This document shows, in pieces, positions 1 to 7,062 of a DNA stretch of 38,587 bases; the first letter of the stretch is position 1; each line of letters starts with the position of its first letter. The position numbers and the translations under genes were made by a program. Source of the DNA: DASYTH01 sp035762905 (lineage in GTDB: Bacteria > Actinomycetota > Actinomycetes > Mycobacteriales > Pseudonocardiaceae); NCBI RefSeq assembly GCF_035762905.1, contig NZ_DASUCC010000065.1, positions 1 through 38,587 on the forward strand. The letters run 5' to 3'. The notes under the pieces are model-generated. The model searched no databases, was not told the origin of the DNA, and saw only the letters and a list, made by a program, of their open reading frames with translations.

Positions 1-91
1 CCCGGGCCCGAGCCACCAACTCGGCCACCACCTGCCGATCCACCGCCGGCGTGCCCGCCGCTGCTGACCTGGCACTACTCTCACTACTCAT
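1..91 (-). CDS. IS256-family transposase, N-terminal fragment (window edge)
   Basis: An ATG at 91-89 on the minus strand opens a frame that runs off the window after 30 codons. It begins MSSESSARSAAAGTPAVDRQ and continues with VVAELVARAR. A Ser/Ala-rich start followed by a VDxxVVAELVARAR helix matches my memory of the N-terminus of actinobacterial IS256-type (mutator) transposases. None of the catalytic DDE residues are in view, so the family call rests on this short stretch and on the terminal-repeat-like sequence just upstream (92-139). Whether the gene is intact cannot be judged. lexA, which often sits divergent from nrdR in this group, is not visible; the element may lie between the two. 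Confidence 0.5.
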   Translation of the reverse strand, partial: MSSESSARSAAAGTPAVDRQVVAELVARAR

Positions 92-139
92 CAATGCAAC
101 CTCCACTTTGGACAGTTACACCGTTGAGATTACAGTCCC
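1..139 (-). mobile_element. End of an IS256-family-like insertion sequence, cut by the window edge
   Basis: Read on the minus strand, the stretch from about 139 down to 92 begins GGGACTGTAATCTCAACGG, continues with a second ACTGTCC motif, and leads into an open reading frame starting at 91. A GGGACTGT-like terminal repeat just before a transposase start is the layout I know from actinobacterial IS256 elements. The outer boundary is put near 139, and bases 140-148 (TGCCGCAAC) would be the candidate target duplication. The other end lies outside the window, so neither the terminal repeat pair nor the duplication can be confirmed. Confidence 0.55.
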
Positions 140-152
140 TGCCGCAACACGC

Positions 153-342
153 GACTCGGGTGCTGGAACCGCGGACTCGGGTGCTGGACCCGCGGACTCG
201 GGTGCTGGACCCGCGGACTCGGGTGCTGAACCCGCGGACTCGGGTGCTGGAACCGCGGACTCGGGTGCTGAAATCCGGGACTCGCCGGACTGGAGCGAGC
301 AACTCGCCTGCTGGGGACGGCAACTCGCGATGAGGTCGAGCA
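153..342. repeat. 21-bp direct tandem repeat array
   Basis: The unit is GACTCGGGTGCTGgaaCCGCG or a close variant. Full copies start at 153, 174, 195, 216, 237 and 258, an exact 21-bp period. A partial copy starts at 279, and eroded units beginning with ACTCG follow at 301 and 322. Where the GGACCC variant occurs, ACCCG at the end of one unit can pair with CGGGT in the next around a CGGACT loop, so the array can form serial 5-bp hairpins. The unit length is a multiple of three, so reading frames stay open on both strands (for example repeats of ADSGAGP). These look like by-products rather than genes: there is no ribosome site and codon usage is poor. Confidence 0.9.
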
Positions 343-389
343 GGCGCCGGGCGCGTGGACCAGATGCTGGAACCCGGCGCCGTGTCGGC

Positions 390-418
390 TTGCATCATGT
401 GGCGTCTCGGCATAGCGT
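390..418 (+). promoter_or_regulatory. Candidate SigA-type promoter of nrdR-nrdJ
   Basis: TTGCAT (390-395) and TAGCGT (413-418) are separated by 17 bp, which fits a housekeeping -35/-10 pair. Transcription would start near 425, leaving a leader of about 94 nt before nrdR. The two NrdR-box-like sites fall on the -35 element and on the predicted start, as expected for a repressor. The assignment is by inspection only. Confidence 0.4.
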
Positions 419-434
419 CTACCCCTAGATGTAG
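393..434 (+). promoter_or_regulatory. Pair of candidate NrdR boxes
   Basis: The NrdR consensus core is CwAnATnTwG. CTAGATGTAG (425-434) matches all eight defined positions. CATCATGTGG (393-402) matches six. Their centres are 32 bp apart, about three helical turns, which is the usual arrangement for paired NrdR boxes. Placement next to nrdR fits the common case in which the regulator controls its own operon together with the reductase gene. Confidence 0.45.
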
Positions 435-452
435 TAGTTACAGGCCTGTAGT

Positions 453-493
453 TTGTCCACAGCTTGGGGCGGGTTGTCCACCGCTCATCCACA
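453..493 (+). promoter_or_regulatory. Cluster of three DnaA-box-like 9-mers
   Basis: TTGTCCACA (453-461) is a perfect actinobacterial-type DnaA box. TTGTCCACC (474-482) differs from it at one base. TCATCCACA (485-493) differs at one base from the classical TTATCCACA. All three point the same way, at spacings of 21 and 11 bp, close to whole helical turns. They lie between the candidate transcription start and the nrdR start codon. This is direct sequence observation; a role in linking nucleotide reduction to replication initiation is inference. Confidence 0.5.
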
Positions 494-518
494 TGATGAT
501 CACCAGAGGGGCCGACGG

Positions 519-983
519 ATGAGGTGCCCGTTCTGCCGCCACCCCGACTCGCGGGTGGTCGACTCGCGCGAGGTCGACGAGGGGCAGGTTATTCGGCGGC
601 GGCGGTCGTGCTCGCAGTGCAGCCGGCGGTTCACCACGGTCGAGGAAGCCGTGCTCGCGGTGGTGAAGCGGTCCGGCGTGACCGAGCCGTTCAGCCGCGA
701 GAAGGTGGTCACCGGGGTGCGTCGGGCGTGCCAGGGCCGACCGGTGGATGAGGACGCGCTCCAGCAGTTGGCCCAGCGGGTCGAGGAGTCGATCCGCTCC
801 ACCGGGTGCGCCGAGGTGCCCAGCCACGAGGTGGGACTGGCCATCCTCGGTCCGCTGCGCGAGCTGGATGAGGTGGCCTACCTCCGGTTCGCCAGCGTGT
901 ACCGGTCCTTCTCGTCCATCGAGGACTTCGAGAAGGAGATCGCGGACCTGCGCGCCATCGAGGCCGGGGCCGACACGGACTGA
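519..983 (+). CDS. nrdR: Transcriptional repressor NrdR
   Basis: NrdR represses ribonucleotide reductase genes in response to the bound ATP/dATP ratio. The 154-residue product has the usual family length. It opens with a four-cysteine zinc ribbon (C3-x2-C6 and C31-x2-C34, within MRCPFCRHPDSRVVDSRE and SCSQCSRRF), followed by an ATP-cone domain from about residue 48 (VVKRSGVTEPFSREKV). The frame extends upstream to 453, but ATG 519 gives the canonical MRCPFC start, so it was chosen. The gene lies 65 nt upstream of nrdJ, the reductase it should control, and is probably in the same transcript. Paired NrdR-box-like sites occur at 393-434. Confidence 0.96.
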   Translation: MRCPFCRHPDSRVVDSREVDEGQVIRRRRSCSQCSRRFTTVEEAVLAVVKRSGVTEPFSREKVVTGVRRACQGRPVDEDALQQLAQRVEESIRSTGCAEVPSHEVGLAILGPLRELDEVAYLRFASVYRSFSSIEDFEKEIADLRAIEAGADTD

Positions 984-1048
984 CGGGGGTCGCGGGGCGC
1001 CCCAGGCAAGACGAAACCAAACGGAAGAACGGATTGCGGGGAGAAGTC

Positions 1049-4000
1049 ATGACGGAAACCGTCGGGACACCGGCGGCGGGGCGCCGCGCCAAGGAAGCCG
1101 GAGCGCCTGGGCTGAAGGTGCGGCGGGTGCACACCACCGAGGGCGTGCACCCCTATGACGAGGTCACCTGGGAACACCGCGACGTGGTGATGACCAACTG
1201 GCGCGACGGAACGGTGAACTTCGAGCAGCGTGGCGTCGAGTTCCCCGACTTCTGGTCGGTCAACGCGACCAACATCGTCACCAGCAAGTACTTCCGCGGC
1301 GCCGTGGGCACGCCGGTGCGCGAGTACTCGCTCAAGCAGCTGATCGACCGCGTGGTGCACAGCTACGTCGCCGCCGGCGTGCAGCACGGCTACTTCGCCA
1401 CCCCCGCCGACGCCGAGATCTTCGACCACGAACTCACCTGGATGCTGCTGCACCAGGTCTTCAGCTTCAACTCCCCGGTCTGGTTCAACGTCGGCACCAG
1501 CTCGCCGCAGCAGGTCAGCGCGTGCCAGCCCTATGACGCGCTGGTCAGCACGCCGTCGGGCCTGATCCCGATCGGTCGTCTGGTCGAGGACGACGCCGTG
1601 GGCGCCAAGGTGTTCGACGCCAACGGGTTGACGCGCGTGGTCGCCACCAAGGCGAACGGCGTCAAAGAGGTGCTGCGCCTGCGCACCCAGTCCGGGCACA
1701 CCCTCGACGTCACCGCGGACCACCTGGTGTGGCGGTCGTCCGGCCGGGGTTCGGGGGCGTTCGTTCCGGCCGGTGAACTGGCCGTCGGTGACCGGCTCGA
1801 GTGGCACCGTCGCTACGCCCACGGCGAGGCGGAGATCAGCCAGCGGGACATCGCCGAGGCGGCGCTGGCCGGCCGGCAGCCGGTGCGCGGCGCCGAGACG
1901 GCCGTGCCGCGCCGGCTCTACACCGCACCCCTTCCGGTCGTTGCCGCCTATCTGCGCAGCCTGTTCCAGGCCGAGGGATACCTGGTTGCCGGCGAGCACT
2001 CCACCCTGATCGGCCTGGACATGATCAGCGAGGAGCTGGTCCGCGGCGTGCAGGCACTGCTCGCCCGGTTCGGCATCTTCGCGCGCGTCGGCCGCGGGGT
2101 CGACGAGCGCGCGAACCGGAACGACCTGTGGGACATCCGCATCCAGGACCTGGGTGACCGGCGGATCTTCGCCGACGAGATCGGGTTCAGCGACCCCGTG
2201 CAGGCGGCCCGGCTCGATGCCGCGTTCGACCAGCCGGGCCGGCCGGCACCCGAGGTGCGGCGCCTGGAGATCGCCAGCATCGAGAGTCGCGGCGCGATGC
2301 CTGTCTACGACATCCAGACGGAGTCCGGCGAGTACCTCTCCGGCAACCTTCGGGTGCACAACTGCTTCATCCTGGCCGTCGACGACACGATGGACTCGAT
2401 CCTGAACTGGTACCGGGAGGAGGGCCTGATCTTCAAGGGCGGGTCCGGCGCCGGGCTGAACCTGTCCCGGATCCGGTCGTCCAAGGAGCTGCTGTCCTCC
2501 GGCGGGACGGCCTCCGGTCCGGTGTCGTTCATGCGTGGGGCGGACGCCAGCGCGGGGACGATCAAGTCGGGCGGGGCGACCCGCCGGGCGGCCAAGATGG
2601 TCGTGCTCGACGTCGACCACCCGGACATCGCGGAGTTCATCGAGACCAAGGCGCGCGAGGAGGACAAGATCCGCGCGCTGCGCGACGCCGGGTTCGACAT
2701 GGACCTCGGCGGGAACGACATCACCTCGGTGCAGTACCAGAATGCCAACAACTCCGTGCGGGTCTCCGACGAGTTCATGCACGCGGTCGAGTCCGACGGC
2801 GAGTTCGGGCTGCGCGCCCGCACCACCGGCACGGTGCTGGAGACCATCCGGGCCAAGGAGTTGTTCGGCCGGATGGCCAACGCCGCATGGGCCTGCGCCG
2901 ACCCGGGCCTGCAGTACGACGACACGATCAACGACTGGCACACCTGCCCGGAGTCCGGTCGGATCACCGCGTCCAACCCGTGCAGTGAGTACCTGCACCT
3001 GGACAACTCCAGCTGCAACCTGGCATCGCTGAACCTGTTGCGGTTCCTCAAGCCGGACGGCACCTTCGACGCCGAGCGGATGGTCCGCACGGTCGAGCTG
3101 GTGATCACCGCGATGGACATCTCGATCTGCTTCGCCGACTTCCCGACCGAGCCGATCGCCGACACCACAAGGAAGTTCCGCCAGCTTGGCATCGGCTACG
3201 CCAACCTGGGCGCGCTGCTGATGGCGACCGGGCACGCGTACGACTCCGAGGGTGGCCGGGCGCTGGCGGCCGCGATCACGTCGCTGATGACCGGTGCCGC
3301 CTACCGCCGCTCGGCCGAGTTGGCCGGGGTGGTCGGTGCCTACGACGGCTACGCCCGCAACGCCGAGCCGCACCAGCGGGTGATGCGCAAGCACGCCGCG
3401 GCCAACGACCTGATCCGCACCTACGGCTCGGACGACGCGGCCGTGCACCGGCTGGCCACCAAGGAATGGCAGCGCAACCAGGAGATCGGCGCCCGCAACG
3501 GGTGGCGCAACGCGCAGGCGAGCGTGCTCGCGCCGACCGGCACCATCGGCCTGATGATGGATTGCGACACCACCGGCATCGAGCCCGACCTGGCACTGGT
3601 CAAGTTCAAGAAGCTGGTCGGCGGCGGGTCGATGCAGATCGTCAACCAGACCGTGCCGCGGGCGCTGAAGTCGTTGGGGTACCAGGACGAGCAGGTCGAG
3701 GCGATCGTCGAGTACATCGCCGAGCACGGGCACGTGGTGGACGCCCCGGGCCTGCGTCGCGAGCACTACGAGGTGTTCGACTGCGCGATGGGCAAGCGCT
3801 CCATCGCGCCGATGGGGCACGTCCGGATGATGGCCGCGGTGCAGCCGTTCATCTCCGGTGCCATCTCCAAGACGGTCAACATGCCGGAGTCGGCCACCGT
3901 CAAGGACATCGAGGAGATCTACTTCCAGGGCTGGAAGCTCGGCCTCAAGGCGCTGGCCATCTACCGCGACAACTGCAAGGTCGGCCAACCGCTGTCGGCG

Positions 4001-4714
4001 GGCAAGGGCGGCACGGCCAAGGCGGAGCCGGAGAAGATCGTCGAGTACCGCCCGGTACGCAAGCGACTCCCCAAGAAACGTCCCAGCCAGACCGTTTCGT
4101 TCACGGTCGGCGGTGCCGAGGGTTACCTGACCGCCGGGTCCTACCCGGATGATGGGCTGGGAGAGATCTTCGTCAAGCTGGGTAAGCAGGGGTCGACGCT
4201 GGCCGGCGTGATGGACGCGTTCTCCATGTCGATCTCGGTCGGCCTGCAGTACGGCATCCCCCTGGAGTTCTACGTCCAGAAGTTCTCCAACCTGCGGTTC
4301 GAGCCGGCCGGTATGACCGACGATCCGGACGTGCGGATCGCCACCAGCGTGCTGGACTACTTGTTCCGCCGGCTGGCGCTGGACTACCTGCCCTACGACA
4401 AGCGGGCTCAACTCGGCATCTTCACCGCCGCGGAGCGGACCGCCCAGGTGAGCAACGACTACAACGGATCGTCCGATGTGGACATCGAGGGCCTGCAGAC
4501 CTCGGTCGACGCCTCCCCGCAGCCGGCCGCCATCGAACCGGCGTCCACTTCGGATCCGAAGCTCACCGAGGCACACAGCTCCACCGAACTGCTCGAACTG
4601 CACCTCGGCAAGGCCGCCGACGCCCCGCTCTGCATGACCTGCGGAACCAAGATGCGCCCGGCCGGCTCCTGCTACGTGTGTGAGGGCTGCGGCTCCACCT
4701 CCGGGTGCAGCTAA
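1049..4714 (+). CDS. nrdJ: Adenosylcobalamin-dependent ribonucleotide reductase (class II) containing an intein
   Basis: NrdJ reduces ribonucleotides to deoxyribonucleotides using adenosylcobalamin, independent of oxygen. The precursor is 1221 residues; removing the 280-residue intein leaves about 941, the usual size. The upstream flank ends SPQQVSA and the downstream flank resumes CFILAVDDTMDS, a continuous NrdJ sequence after splicing. The active-site signature NPCSE is at residues 643-647. The segment PTGTIGLMMDCDTTGIEPD is typical of the family. The C-terminus has the cysteine-rich tail (C1195, C1198, C1208, C1211, C1214, C1220) used for re-reduction or zinc binding. ATG 1049 was chosen over an in-frame TTG at 1034 because GGGGAG lies 7-9 nt upstream of it. 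No cobalamin riboswitch was recognised upstream. Confidence 0.96.
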   Translation: MTETVGTPAAGRRAKEAGAPGLKVRRVHTTEGVHPYDEVTWEHRDVVMTNWRDGTVNFEQRGVEFPDFWSVNATNIVTSKYFRGAVGTPVREYSLKQLIDRVVHSYVAAGVQHGYFATPADAEIFDHELTWMLLHQVFSFNSPVWFNVGTSSPQQVSACQPYDALVSTPSGLIPIGRLVEDDAVGAKVFDANGLTRVVATKANGVKEVLRLRTQSGHTLDVTADHLVWRSSGRGSGAFVPAGELAVGDRLEWHRRYAHGEAEISQRDIAEAALAGRQPVRGAETAVPRRLYTAPLPVVAAYLRSLFQAEGYLVAGEHSTLIGLDMISEELVRGVQALLARFGIFARVGRGVDERANRNDLWDIRIQDLGDRRIFADEIGFSDPVQAARLDAAFDQPGRPAPEVRRLEIASIESRGAMPVYDIQTESGEYLSGNLRVHNCFILAVDDTMDSILNWYREEGLIFKGGSGAGLNLSRIRSSKELLSSGGTASGPVSFMRGADASAGTIKSGGATRRAAKMVVLDVDHPDIAEFIETKAREEDKIRALRDAGFDMDLGGNDITSVQYQNANNSVRVSDEFMHAVESDGEFGLRARTTGTVLETIRAKELFGRMANAAWACADPGLQYDDTINDWHTCPESGRITASNPCSEYLHLDNSSCNLASLNLLRFLKPDGTFDAERMVRTVELVITAMDISICFADFPTEPIADTTRKFRQLGIGYANLGALLMATGHAYDSEGGRALAAAITSLMTGAAYRRSAELAGVVGAYDGYARNAEPHQRVMRKHAAANDLIRTYGSDDAAVHRLATKEWQRNQEIGARNGWRNAQASVLAPTGTIGLMMDCDTTGIEPDLALVKFKKLVGGGSMQIVNQTVPRALKSLGYQDEQVEAIVEYIAEHGHVVDAPGLRREHYEVFDCAMGKRSIAPMGHVRMMAAVQPFISGAISKTVNMPESATVKDIEEIYFQGWKLGLKALAIYRDNCKVGQPLSAGKGGTAKAEPEKIVEYRPVRKRLPKKRPSQTVSFTVGGAEGYLTAGSYPDDGLGEIFVKLGKQGSTLAGVMDAFSMSISVGLQYGIPLEFYVQKFSNLRFEPAGMTDDPDVRIATSVLDYLFRRLALDYLPYDKRAQLGIFTAAERTAQVSNDYNGSSDVDIEGLQTSVDASPQPAAIEPASTSDPKLTEAHSSTELLELHLGKAADAPLCMTCGTKMRPAGSCYVCEGCGSTSGCS
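1523..2362 (+). other. Intein in NrdJ with a degenerate LAGLIDADG homing endonuclease
   Basis: The insertion covers residues 159-438 of the precursor. It has the residues needed for class 1 splicing: Cys at position 1 (block A, CQPYDALVSTPSGLIPIGRL), a TxxH motif in block B (T222-A-D-H225, in GHTLDVTADHLVW), a block F segment PVYDIQTESGEYLSG, and the C-terminal His-Asn pair followed by Cys439 of the extein. Between the splicing halves one LAGLIDADG-like helix is seen, YLRSLFQAEGYL (301-312), in which the catalytic acidic position is Glu309. It is followed by typical DOD-endonuclease segments, ISEELVRGVQALLARFGI and DEIGFSDPVQAARL. The first LAGLIDADG helix found in full-length inteins is missing. 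Splicing is therefore likely; homing activity is doubtful. Confidence 0.93.
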
Positions 4715-4786
4715 ATCAGATTGACGACGAGTTCGCCGCAATCCGATGATGGTGGCGACAACGACGAGGACGAGGGAGCGGTGAGC

Positions 4787-4828
4787 ATGCGAGAACTGCT
4801 GCTCGGCAACGCCGGTTCCCCGCCATGA
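4787..4828 (+). other. Possible 13-codon micro-ORF after nrdJ
   Basis: ATG 4787 opens a 13-residue frame, MRELLLGNAGSPP, preceded by GAGGGAG with 8-nt spacing, a strong ribosome site. It is also preceded by an overlapping 12-codon frame (4746-4784) whose TGA stop sits 2 nt before this ATG. The frame ends 20 nt before the terminator hairpin. I do not recognise the peptide. It may be chance, since good ribosome sites arise easily in purine-rich GC-rich DNA. Confidence 0.2.
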
Positions 4829-4848
4829 CGTGAGGTCGTCACAGGCCG

Positions 4849-4893
4849 GGGAGCCGCCCATCGGGAAACCGATCCGGGCGGCTCCCTTTTCTT
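4849..4893 (+). terminator. Intrinsic terminator of nrdR-nrdJ
   Basis: GGGAGCCGCCC (4849-4859) pairs with GGGCGGCTCCC (4876-4886). The inner stem ATCGG/CCGAT closes a GAAA tetraloop, with a 2-nt CC bulge on the right side. TTTTCTT follows directly (4887-4893). This is an unusually complete rho-independent terminator for such a GC-rich genome. It separates the reductase operon from the tRNA genes that begin 5 nt further on. Confidence 0.92.
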
Positions 4894-4897
4894 ATGC

Positions 4898-4971
4898 ACC
4901 CCTGTAGCTCAGGTGGACAGAGTGCCGCGCTACGAACGCGGAGGTCCCAGGTTCGAGTCCTGGTAGGGGTA
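4898..4971 (+). tRNA. tRNA-Arg (ACG)
   Basis: A 74-nt cloverleaf. Acceptor ACCCCTG/TAGGGGT with one G-U pair and discriminator A; D stem GCTC/GAGT; anticodon stem CCGCG/CGCGG with loop CTACGAA, anticodon ACG; variable loop AGGTC; T stem CCAGG/CCTGG with loop TTCGAGT. CCA is not encoded. The anticodon A34 would be modified to inosine to read CGU, CGC and CGA. Confidence 0.95.
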
Positions 4972-4972
4972 C

Positions 4973-5044
4973 GGCGCGTTGGTCCAGTGGTACGGATTCT
5001 CGGTTCTCACCCGGGAGACACGGGTTCGATCCCCGTACGCGCCA
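4973..5044 (+). tRNA. tRNA-Glu (CTC)
   Basis: A 72-nt cloverleaf. Acceptor GGCGCGT/ACGCGCC with discriminator A; D stem GTCC/GGAT; anticodon stem CTCGG/CCGGG with loop TTCTCAC, anticodon CTC; T stem ACGGG/CCCGT with loop TTCGATC. CCA is not encoded. Only one base separates it from tRNA-Arg, so the two are surely cut from one precursor. Confidence 0.95.
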
Positions 5045-5119
5045 CCCATGCCGGTCGGGAATGGGTCGCATGTGCAGTCGTCGCTGGTTCGGGGCGGCGG
5101 GCCGGGTCAGGATGCGGGT

Positions 5120-5974
5120 GTGCGATTCGGGTTGTTCGGGATCAACATGGATGTGCTGGCCACGGATCCGGGGGCGGCGGTGGCCGTGGCGGTGGCGGCC
5201 GAGGAGGCCGGCTGGGACAGCGTGTGGACCGGTGAGCACTACGTGCTGCCGGACCCGTGGGTGCAGCCGTCGCCTGCGCCGCCGGACCTGCCGATGCTCG
5301 ATCCGTTCGTGGCGCTGACCAACGTCGCGGCGCACACGTCGCGGCTGCGGGTCGGGACCGGGGTGACCGTGCTGCCCTACCACCAGCCGCTGGTGCTGGC
5401 GAAGCAGGTGGCATCGCTGGACCGGGTGGCCGGCGGTCGGTTCGAGTTCGGGGTCGGGGTGGGTTACCTGGCCCAGGAGTTCGCCGCGCTGGGGGTGCCG
5501 ATGGCCGACCGGGCCGCCCGGTCGACCGAGTACCTGGACGCGATCCGGGCGATCTGGACGCAGGCGCCGGCCGCACATGACGGGCGGTATGTCCGGTTCT
5601 CCGGGGTCGCCGCCGAGCCGCGGCCGGTGCACCCGGCTGGCCCGCCGGTGCACTTCGGCGGCGGTGTGCCGCGCACGTTCCGGCGGGCGGTGACCCAGGG
5701 ACGCGGCTGGTTCGGGTTCGCGCTCGACCCGGCGGCGACCGAGCGGGCCGTCGCGGGGCTGCGCCTGGCCGAGCGGGAACATCCGCGCCCGGCCGAGCTC
5801 GGCCCGCTGGAGATCACGGTCACACCCGATCCGCGACTGCCGATCGACGACGACACGGTCGCCGCGTACGCCCGGCTCGGGGTCACCCGGCTCGTCCCGC
5901 TGCCGCCCGACCGGCTGGACCCGGACCGGATCATCGCGTTCGTCCGCGCCGTGGCGACGCGCCACCTCGACTGA
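5120..5974 (+). CDS. LLM-class F420-dependent oxidoreductase
   Basis: A 284-residue protein of the bacterial luciferase-like (LLM) TIM-barrel family, which in actinobacteria mostly uses coenzyme F420. It starts VRFGLFGINMD and contains the typical segments AEEAGWDSVWTGEHYVLPD, RLRVGTGVTVLPYHQPLVLA, GRFEFGVGVGYLAQEF and PVHFGGGVPRTFRRA. Substrate cannot be inferred. The frame is open back into tRNA-Glu, and an ATG at 5048 is possible. GTG 5120, preceded by AGGA at suitable spacing, gives the canonical N-terminal strand and was preferred. It stands alone between the tRNAs and the peptidase gene. Confidence 0.85.
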   Translation: MRFGLFGINMDVLATDPGAAVAVAVAAEEAGWDSVWTGEHYVLPDPWVQPSPAPPDLPMLDPFVALTNVAAHTSRLRVGTGVTVLPYHQPLVLAKQVASLDRVAGGRFEFGVGVGYLAQEFAALGVPMADRAARSTEYLDAIRAIWTQAPAAHDGRYVRFSGVAAEPRPVHPAGPPVHFGGGVPRTFRRAVTQGRGWFGFALDPAATERAVAGLRLAEREHPRPAELGPLEITVTPDPRLPIDDDTVAAYARLGVTRLVPLPPDRLDPDRIIAFVRAVATRHLD

Positions 5975-6007
5975 CCGCAATGGCCGTGGTCGACCGGAAC
6001 TTTTCCG

Positions 6008-6037
6008 TATGCTGACGGGGTGCCCGCGACCGCGGGC
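6008..6037 (+). promoter_or_regulatory. Possible -10 element and leader hairpin before the zinc peptidase gene
   Basis: TATGCT (6008-6013) resembles a -10 box 48 nt ahead of the start codon; no convincing -35 was found. Directly downstream, GCCCGC-GACC-GCGGGC (6022-6037) forms a perfect 6-bp stem in the predicted leader. Confidence 0.3.
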
Positions 6038-6060
6038 GCCGAGGACACAGAGGTAGGGCG

Positions 6061-7062
6061 ATGAGCGACGAGGGGGATCGGCGTCCACACCCCTACACGC
6101 CCCCGCCCACCGTGGTGTTCCCCCCGGCGCCACCGCCGGCGACGATCCTCTCGGCGACCGCCCGACAGGGGAAGAACACCCCGCTGAGCATGTTCGGCGT
6201 GCTCGGCATGGTCATCGCCTTCGTCCTCGCGGTCGCCCTGCTCGGCCGCCCCGACCTGTTCGACGGCCGGACCGCGGTCGCCGGCAGCGCGGTCGCCCCG
6301 GACGGGCTGGCGGCCGCCCCGGTCACCGCCGGCGAGGCCCCGGCTCCCAAGGCTCCGGTCAAGCCCCGCGCGGTGCTCGAGCTGGAGACCAACCCGCTGC
6401 TCGCCGCCGGCATCGGCCTGCCGGAGGTCACCTGCAAGCTGCCCGGCATGAGCCGTGACCCGGAGCAACTGCGCGCCTACTACCAGGCCGTGATCACCTG
6501 CCTCGACCAGGCGTGGCAGCCGGCGCTCGCGCAGGCGAACGAGCCGTTCAGCTCGCCGAAGCTGGAGATCGAGGCGGGCCGCAGCATGTGCGGCGATGCG
6601 CCGTCCGAGGACGAGGCGACCGCGTACTACTGCAGCGGCGGCCGGGTGATCTTCATGCCCACCGACCGACTGCTCAGCCAGGCCGGGCTCAGCCAGGCGG
6701 CGCACCTGGCGGTGCTGGCCCACGAGTACGGCCACCACGTGCAGGCCCTGAGCGGAATCCTCAACGCCGCCTACGAGAAGGGCGAGGAGTTCGACAAGGA
6801 AACCCCGGAGCGGCTGGAGATCACCCGCCGCACCGAGCTGCAGGCGAACTGCTTCTCCGGCATGTTCATCGCCAGCATCGCCGGGCGCGGCTCGGTGAGT
6901 GCCAAGTTGGCCCGCTCCGCGGCGGACAGCTTCCGGGACACCGTCGCCGACGACACGCACGGCTCGGTCAAGCACCAGGTGCAGTGGGGCCGGGCCGGCT
7001 ACGACAAGAACCAGACCTCGGCCTGCAACACCTGGCTCGCCCCGGACTCCGAAGTCAGCTAG
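6061..7062 (+). CDS. Membrane-anchored neutral zinc metallopeptidase
   Basis: A 333-residue protein of the putative neutral zinc metallopeptidase family (YpfJ-like). A Pro-rich cytoplasmic N-terminus is followed by one membrane segment at about 45-62 (MFGVLGMVIAFVLAVALL), then an extracytoplasmic domain. The zinc site HEYGHH is at 221-226, with H221 and H225 as ligands and E222 as catalytic base. The likely third ligand is E259 in RRTELQAN. Four cysteines in the ectodomain may form disulfides. ATG 6061 is preceded by GAGGTAGGGCG. The substrate is unknown. A weak possible promoter lies at 6008. It is probably monocistronic. Confidence 0.82.
   Translation: MSDEGDRRPHPYTPPPTVVFPPAPPPATILSATARQGKNTPLSMFGVLGMVIAFVLAVALLGRPDLFDGRTAVAGSAVAPDGLAAAPVTAGEAPAPKAPVKPRAVLELETNPLLAAGIGLPEVTCKLPGMSRDPEQLRAYYQAVITCLDQAWQPALAQANEPFSSPKLEIEAGRSMCGDAPSEDEATAYYCSGGRVIFMPTDRLLSQAGLSQAAHLAVLAHEYGHHVQALSGILNAAYEKGEEFDKETPERLEITRRTELQANCFSGMFIASIAGRGSVSAKLARSAADSFRDTVADDTHGSVKHQVQWGRAGYDKNQTSACNTWLAPDSEVS

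Noticed and set aside
439..450. Perfect palindrome TACAGGCCTGTA as a second NrdR box
   Set aside because: It lacks the CwAnATnTwG core, and its centre is only 15 bp from the good box. It may still bind another factor.
51..492. Four overlapping reading frames across the 21-bp repeats (ADSGAGP, TRVLDPR, STRVRGS and FQHPSPR repeats)
   Set aside because: They exist only because the repeat unit is a multiple of three without stops. None has a ribosome site or a non-repeat domain.
984..1048. Cobalamin riboswitch expected before a B12-dependent reductase
   Set aside because: The 65-nt nrdR-nrdJ gap and the nrdR leader show no B12-box or long conserved fold.
2363..4714. A second intein in NrdJ
   Set aside because: The rest of the protein reads through all conserved NrdJ segments without interruption.
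878..4861. A 1327-codon open frame on the minus strand opposite nrdJ
   Set aside because: It mirrors nrdJ and its intein; composition is His/Arg/Gly-rich with no domain, as usual for antisense frames in high-GC DNA.
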